Below are positions 59,878-64,000 of a stretch of DNA of 64,000 bases, piece by piece. This DNA comes from Deltaproteobacteria bacterium (GTDB taxonomy: Bacteria; Desulfobacterota; Desulfomonilia; UBA1062): assembly GCA_029547185.1 (NCBI GenBank), contig JAKPPU010000001.1:62001-126000 (forward strand), read 5' to 3'. The position numbers and the translations under genes were made by a program. Each line of letters opens with the position of its first letter. The first letter of the stretch is position 1. Below the pieces are notes generated by a model. That model searched no databases. It saw only the letters and a program-made list of their open reading frames with translations, and was not told the origin of the DNA.

Positions 59878-60384
59878 GTGGCAGGTATGGATACGACTCA
59901 ATTGGGCGCAGGGTTGGAGGAATTCACCTCGGAACAACTCGCAAAAGTCGACGAGATTATTCTCAAGTACAAATCAAAGCCGGGGGCGCTGATCCCGGTA
60001 CTCGAGCAGGTCCAGGATGTGTGTGGATATCTCCCCATGTCATTGCAGCTTAAGGTGGCCAAAGGATTGAACCTTCCGGTTGCGAACGTATACGGGGTGG
60101 TGACCTTCTACTCATTCTTCACCATGGTCCCCAGAGGCAAGAACGTCATCAGGGTGTGCCTCGGCACTGCCTGTTACGTCAGGGGCGGCAAGAGGATCCT
60201 CGAGAAGTTGACAGAGAGCCTGGGCATCGAGCCCGGACAGTGTACGGAAGACAGGCAGTTCTCCCTTGAGACCGTGAGATGTTTGGGAGCCTGCGGGCTC
60301 GCACCCGTGGTTGTCATCAACGATGATACCCATGGCCAGATGAAGCCTGCGAAGCTCGATGCAGTGCTGAATCAGTACCGATAG
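59878..60384 (+). CDS. hndA: NuoE/HndA-like [2Fe-2S] subunit
   Basis: 168-residue thioredoxin-fold iron-sulfur protein of NADH-linked complexes: helical front, YGVVTFYSFF, then cluster cysteines in VCLGTACYVRGG and CLGACGLAPVVVI (two pairs separated by about 40 residues). In HndABCD, HydABC and Stn/Nfn-type enzymes this subunit feeds or takes electrons at the NuoF-like partner. Start GTG 59878 with GGGAGG eight bases upstream. First gene of a tight four-gene row. Confidence 0.93.
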   Translation: MAGMDTTQLGAGLEEFTSEQLAKVDEIILKYKSKPGALIPVLEQVQDVCGYLPMSLQLKVAKGLNLPVANVYGVVTFYSFFTMVPRGKNVIRVCLGTACYVRGGKRILEKLTESLGIEPGQCTEDRQFSLETVRCLGACGLAPVVVINDDTHGQMKPAKLDAVLNQYR

Positions 60385-60393
60385 GAGGATGAG

Positions 60394-60792
60394 ATGGCCA
60401 AGCTGACCATAAACGATCTCAAGAAGATAAAAGAAAAGGTTGAAAGAGAAGATCAGTTCCGTGCCGGGGAAAAGCGCGTGAAGATCACGGTTCACATGGG
60501 AACGTGCGGCATCGCATCCGGCGCAAAGGGAATCCTTGATACGTTCATGAAAGAGATCAGCGAGGCGAACGTCAACGACGTGCTGATCACGACTTCCGGC
60601 TGCATCGGCATCTGCAGCAGAGAACCTCTCGCTACCATCGAAGAGCAGGGCAAGGAACCCATTGTCTATGAGTACCTCACCGAAAACAAGGCTCGCCAGA
60701 TATTCAAGAGGCACATCCTCAAGGGTGAGATCCAGATGGATTTCGTGCTGGCCAGGGGCAGAGAGCAAGAAGTAAAGGGGGATGGCAAATGA
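60394..60792 (+). CDS. hndB: HndB-like thioredoxin-fold iron-sulfur protein
   Basis: 132-residue protein resembling HndB of NADP-reducing hydrogenase: KRVKITVHMGTCGIASGAKG and DVLITTSGCIGICSREPLA. The [2Fe-2S] thioredoxin fold normally has four cysteines; here the first pair keeps one Cys (GTCGIASG), as HndB homologues do, so cluster binding is not certain. GGAGG precedes ATG 60394 and its stop overlaps the start of the large flavoprotein gene (ATGA). Confidence 0.86.
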   Translation: MAKLTINDLKKIKEKVEREDQFRAGEKRVKITVHMGTCGIASGAKGILDTFMKEISEANVNDVLITTSGCIGICSREPLATIEEQGKEPIVYEYLTENKARQIFKRHILKGEIQMDFVLARGREQEVKGDGK

Positions 60793-63700
60793 AGGTCTTT
60801 CGAGCTCATATACTTACATGTGGCGGTACCGGCTGCAGTGCATCGGGAAGCGAAGGCGTCCATCAGGCAGTCGTAAAGGAGCTTGCGGCAAAAGGGCTCA
60901 CTGATGAAATCGCGGTCGTAGAGACAGGCTGCAACGGTTTCTGCGCTGCAGGTCCGATCATGGTGATCTATCCCGAGGGCACCTTTTATCAGTATGTCAA
61001 ACCCGCCGACGTCAAAGAAATCATCGAAGAGCACATCATAAAGGGCAGGCCTGTCAAGAGGCTCATGTACAAGGAGCCCATCACCGAGAAGGCCATTCCG
61101 CACATGCTCGAGATCCCGTTCTTCGGCAAGCAGATGCTCATCGCGCTCAAGAACAGGGGCCTCATCGACGCGGAGAAGATAGACGAGTACATCGCGAGAG
61201 ACGGATACATGGGCGCAGCCAAAGCGCTCACCGAGATGACCCCTGACGAGGTCATCGCAGAGGTCCAGAAATCGGGCCTGCGCGGCAGAGGCGGCGGCGG
61301 ATTCCCCACCGGTATGAAGTGGGGCTTTGCGCGAAAGACCCAGGGCGACATAAAGTACATCCTGTGCAATGCTGACGAGGGCGACCCGGGCGCATTCATG
61401 GACCGTTCGGTCCTCGAGGCAGATCCGCACGCGGTCCTCGAAGGCATGATCATCGGCGGATACGCCATCGGCGCACACCAGGGCTACATCTACTGCCGCG
61501 CCGAATACCCGCTCGCCATCAAGCGGCTCGACATCGCGATCCGGCAGGCCAAGGAATACGGTCTCTTAGGCGAGAACATCCTCGGCACCGGCTACAGCCT
61601 CGACATCGAGGTCTACCAGGGCGCAGGCGCGTTCGTCTGCGGCGAAGAGACCGCGCTCATGGGCTCCATCGAGGGTAAGAGGGGCATGCCCAGGCCCAGA
61701 CCGCCGTTCCCGGCCACGAAGGGTCTCTGGCAGAAGCCTTCCGTCCTGAACAACGTCGAAACGTTCGCCAACATCCCGCAGATCGTTTTGAAGGGCGGGA
61801 GCTGGTACTCCTCCATCGGCACCGAGCGCAGCAAGGGAACCAAGGTGTTCGCGCTGACCGGTGCGGTGAACAACGTGGGTCTGGTGGAAGTTCCCATGGG
61901 AACCCCTATCGGCGACATCATCTTCGACATCGGCGGCGGCATCACGGGCGGCAAGCAGTACAAGGCTGCCCAGCTCGGCGGCCCGTCCGGCGGATGCATC
62001 CCGGCCAGCGCCCTGAACACGCCCACCGACTATGAAGAGATCGTGAAGCTCGGCGCCATCATGGGATCGGGCGGTCTCATCGTCATGGACGAAGACACCT
62101 GCATGGTGGATACGGCCAGGTTCTTCATGGAGTTCTGCCAGGAAGAGTCCTGCGGCAAGTGCACCCCGTGCCGTGAGGGCACGAAGCGCATGCTCGAGGT
62201 CCTCGAGAGGATCTGCGGCGGAGAGGGCAAACACGGCGACATCGAGCTCCTCGAAGAGCTCGCGGGCATCATCAAGGACTCGGCCCTGTGCGGACTCGGC
62301 CAGACGGCCCCGAACCCGGTGCTCTCCACGATCCGCTACTTCAGGGACGAGTACGAGGCCCACATTTATGACAAGAAGTGTCCCGCTGCCGTGTGCTCGG
62401 CGCTCTTCAAGTCACCGTGCCAGCATGCATGCCCCATCGAGATGGATGTTCCCGCATATATCGCGCTCATCAGGGCAGGCAGGATCGACGACGCCTACAG
62501 GGTCATGAAGAGAACGAACCCGTTCCCCGGCATCTGCGGCCGCGTCTGTCCGCAGTTCTGCGCGAGCAAGTGTCGCAGAGGCCAGCTCGACGACCCCATG
62601 GCCATTGCCTGGCTCAAGCGCTACATCGCCGACAATGCCAAGAAGCCCAAGGTCGAGGCAGTTCCCGTCACCCGCAAGGAAAAGATCGCGGTCATCGGTG
62701 CAGGCCCGGCAGGCTTGACGGCAGCTCAGGACCTGGCAATGCGCGGATACAAAGTCACCGTGTTCGAAGAGCTTCCCCATGCCGGCGGCATGATGCGCTA
62801 TGCGATTCCGGAATACCGGCTCCCGAGAAACATCATCGAGCAGGAAGTGAAGGACATTGAAGCCCTGGGTGTGGAGATCAAGACCAAAACAAAAGTCGGC
62901 AAGGACATCTCCTTCGATAAGCTCAGGAAAGACTACGGCATGATCGTGATCGCCGTGGGCGCCCACAAGAGCTGGAAGCTCGACATCGAGGGCGAAGACC
63001 TCAAAGGCGTCTGGGGCGCAACAGAGTTCTTAAGAGAGGTCAACCTCGGCAAAAACGTCAAGATCGGCTCGAAGGTGGCGATCGTGGGCGGCGGCAACTC
63101 GGCCATCGACGCTGCACGGACAGCGGTCAGGCTCGGCGCCAAGGACGTCACCATCCTCTACCGCAGGGAGCGCAAGGACATGCCTGCCTGGGAGCACGAG
63201 ATCGTGGCGGCAGAGCACGAGGGCGTGAAGATCGAATACCTGGTCGCCCCCGTGAAGCTCGTGGGCAAGGGCGGCAAGGTCACCGGCGTCGTATGCCAGC
63301 GGATGAAGCTCGGCGCGTTCGACCGTTCCGGCAGGCGTAAACCGGTCCCCATCGAGGGCAGCGAGTATACCATGAGCATCGATACCATCGTGCCCGCCAT
63401 CTCACAGTCTGCCGATACAAGCTTCATTCCCGCAGACTCAGACGTCAAGAAGGACAAATGGGGCGGCATCGAGATCCTCTCCAGGAACAAGAACAGGACC
63501 ACGGCAGACGGCGTGTTCATCGTCGGCGATGCGGCCACAGGGCCTGCGACCGTGGTGGAGGCCATTTCGATGGGCCACCAGGTAGCCAAAGAGGTGGACG
63601 AGCTCATCAGGCAGAAGAACAATGAGCCGGCATACAAGGCGCCGGAAGATGAGAAGATCGTGATCCCCTTCGAGGTGGACGAGGAAGTGGTTCAGACACC

Positions 63701-63830
63701 CAAGGCGGCCATGCCCGAGCTTGCCGTATCGAAGAGAAAGGGCAACTTCGCCGAGGTGGAGAAGGGGTATACGAAGGATGCCGCTTTCAAAGAGGCATGC
63801 AGATGCCTGAGATGCGACGCTGAGATCTGA
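60789..63830 (+). CDS. NuoF-like NADH-binding flavoprotein fused to a GltD/NfnB-like domain
   Basis: 1013 residues, one chain with three parts. (1) 1-90: thioredoxin-like [2Fe-2S] domain (Cys11, Cys16, Cys48, Cys52). (2) About 100-525: NuoF/HndC module, GRGGGGFPTGMKW (FMN/NAD loop), NADEGDPGAFMDR, and the cluster CGKCTPC plus Cys501. (3) About 530-1013: bacterial GltD/NfnB-like FAD/NADPH module with Cys-rich fronts (Cys531, 536, 544, 548; Cys583, 587, 591, 595), GAGPAGLTAA (638-647), GGGNSAIDAAR (767-777) and GDAATGPATVVEA. This permits flavin-based electron bifurcation between NAD(H), NADP(H) and ferredoxin, but which reaction runs is not known. Confidence 0.93.
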   Translation: MKVFRAHILTCGGTGCSASGSEGVHQAVVKELAAKGLTDEIAVVETGCNGFCAAGPIMVIYPEGTFYQYVKPADVKEIIEEHIIKGRPVKRLMYKEPITEKAIPHMLEIPFFGKQMLIALKNRGLIDAEKIDEYIARDGYMGAAKALTEMTPDEVIAEVQKSGLRGRGGGGFPTGMKWGFARKTQGDIKYILCNADEGDPGAFMDRSVLEADPHAVLEGMIIGGYAIGAHQGYIYCRAEYPLAIKRLDIAIRQAKEYGLLGENILGTGYSLDIEVYQGAGAFVCGEETALMGSIEGKRGMPRPRPPFPATKGLWQKPSVLNNVETFANIPQIVLKGGSWYSSIGTERSKGTKVFALTGAVNNVGLVEVPMGTPIGDIIFDIGGGITGGKQYKAAQLGGPSGGCIPASALNTPTDYEEIVKLGAIMGSGGLIVMDEDTCMVDTARFFMEFCQEESCGKCTPCREGTKRMLEVLERICGGEGKHGDIELLEELAGIIKDSALCGLGQTAPNPVLSTIRYFRDEYEAHIYDKKCPAAVCSALFKSPCQHACPIEMDVPAYIALIRAGRIDDAYRVMKRTNPFPGICGRVCPQFCASKCRRGQLDDPMAIAWLKRYIADNAKKPKVEAVPVTRKEKIAVIGAGPAGLTAAQDLAMRGYKVTVFEELPHAGGMMRYAIPEYRLPRNIIEQEVKDIEALGVEIKTKTKVGKDISFDKLRKDYGMIVIAVGAHKSWKLDIEGEDLKGVWGATEFLREVNLGKNVKIGSKVAIVGGGNSAIDAARTAVRLGAKDVTILYRRERKDMPAWEHEIVAAEHEGVKIEYLVAPVKLVGKGGKVTGVVCQRMKLGAFDRSGRRKPVPIEGSEYTMSIDTIVPAISQSADTSFIPADSDVKKDKWGGIEILSRNKNRTTADGVFIVGDAATGPATVVEAISMGHQVAKEVDELIRQKNNEPAYKAPEDEKIVIPFEVDEEVVQTPKAAMPELAVSKRKGNFAEVEKGYTKDAAFKEACRCLRCDAEI

Positions 63831-63865
63831 TATTCTCAAAGCGTGATCATTACAGGGGAAGATAT

Positions 63866-64000
63866 ATGGCGAAGGTAAATGTTACCATCGATAAGATAAA
63901 AGTAAGCGTGGAAGAGGGAAGCACGATCCTCGATGCCGCCAAGGCGGCCGGGATCAAGATACCCACCCTGTGCGCATGGCCCGAGATCAACCACAGACCG
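63866..64000 (+). CDS. NuoG/hydrogenase-type [2Fe-2S] domain protein, cut by window edge
   Basis: Only the first 45 residues are seen: VNVTIDKIKVSVEEGSTILDAAKAAGIKIPTLC, the N-terminal ferredoxin domain of NuoG, [FeFe]-hydrogenase HydA/HndD or formate dehydrogenase alpha subunits. The first cluster Cys (IPTLC) is present. It begins 36 bases after the flavoprotein and is surely part of the same operon. Whether it is a hydrogenase, a formate dehydrogenase or a small NuoG-like subunit depends on the missing part. ATG 63866 lies behind GGGGAAGATAT. Confidence 0.8.
   Translation, partial: MAKVNVTIDKIKVSVEEGSTILDAAKAAGIKIPTLCAWPEINHRP

Noticed and set aside
1-64000. CRISPR array, transposon, prophage, rRNA or tRNA
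   Set aside because: No regular repeats, transposase, integrase, phage genes, tRNA cloverleaf or rRNA segments were seen on either strand.

Overview
This 64 kb window is a gene-dense chromosomal segment of an anaerobic bacterium. The gene content points to the deltaproteobacterial (Desulfobacterota) syntroph/sulfate-reducer group, perhaps Syntrophorhabdus-like. The assignment is an inference. It rests on a glycyl radical enzyme, a tungsten-type aldehyde:ferredoxin oxidoreductase, an electron-bifurcating NuoE/HndB/NuoF-type operon, a ~600-residue acyl-CoA dehydrogenase with its ligase and thioesterase, a class I two-subunit fumarase, MlaE and heptose kinase (Gram-negative envelope), and flagellar and type IV pilus genes. 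No rRNA, tRNA, IS element, prophage or CRISPR array was found.

Layout. 1-15.3 kb: a minus-strand block of mostly housekeeping and stress genes (alpha/beta hydrolase cut by the edge, aminotransferase, double-REC HD-GYP regulator, AI-2E-type permease, chalcone-isomerase-like protein, YchJ, MetF, two hypotheticals, GalE, Prc protease, CutA, cyclophilin-like protein, D-aminoacylase, small membrane protein). 15.3-19.8 kb: an acyl-CoA module, with thioesterase and acyl-CoA dehydrogenase on the plus strand behind a long leader, converging on an acyl-CoA synthetase. 20-21.6 kb: a thioredoxin with an N-terminal zinc-ribbon-like segment and a nuclease/phosphatase-fold protein. 21.7-28.1 kb: the most distinctive region, a 988-residue glycyl radical enzyme with an N-terminal SCP2-like domain, a TetR regulator, a 27-bp palindromic operator, and a divergent aldehyde:ferredoxin oxidoreductase plus four-cluster ferredoxin.

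28-39.5 kb: a minus-strand housekeeping run (MlaE, GlpK, Maf, FliT-like/FliS, aspartate aminotransferase, CoaD, RsmD, PyrF, Gmk, RemA/DUF370, YicC, DUF4416, RfaE1, FtsY), much of it with overlapping or nearly touching genes. 39.7-42 kb: two convergent nitronate-monooxygenase-like flavoenzymes that share a palindromic promoter motif. 42-47.4 kb: lipoprotein, MerR regulator, M48 lipoprotein protease and a two-component system. 47.4-52.3 kb: MiaB, type IV pilin, three small lipoproteins (the middle one FlgO-like) and a convergent large lipoprotein. 52.5-56.4 kb: a HyuA-like, HDAC-like and patatin operon. 56.5-59.5 kb: SDR, split fumarase and MobA on the minus strand. 59.9-64 kb: a NAD-linked iron-sulfur flavoprotein operon that runs off the right edge.

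How the parts may fit: acyl-CoA oxidation and ferredoxin-linked aldehyde oxidation would load electron carriers that the NuoE/HndB/NuoF-Nfn-type complex could redistribute between NAD(P)H and ferredoxin, as expected of a fermentative or syntrophic lifestyle. MobA would serve a Mo/W-bis-pterin guanine dinucleotide enzyme such as a formate dehydrogenase, not the AOR. Several start codons were moved from the longest reading frame to a nearer ATG/GTG/TTG with a good ribosome binding site; these choices are stated per gene.
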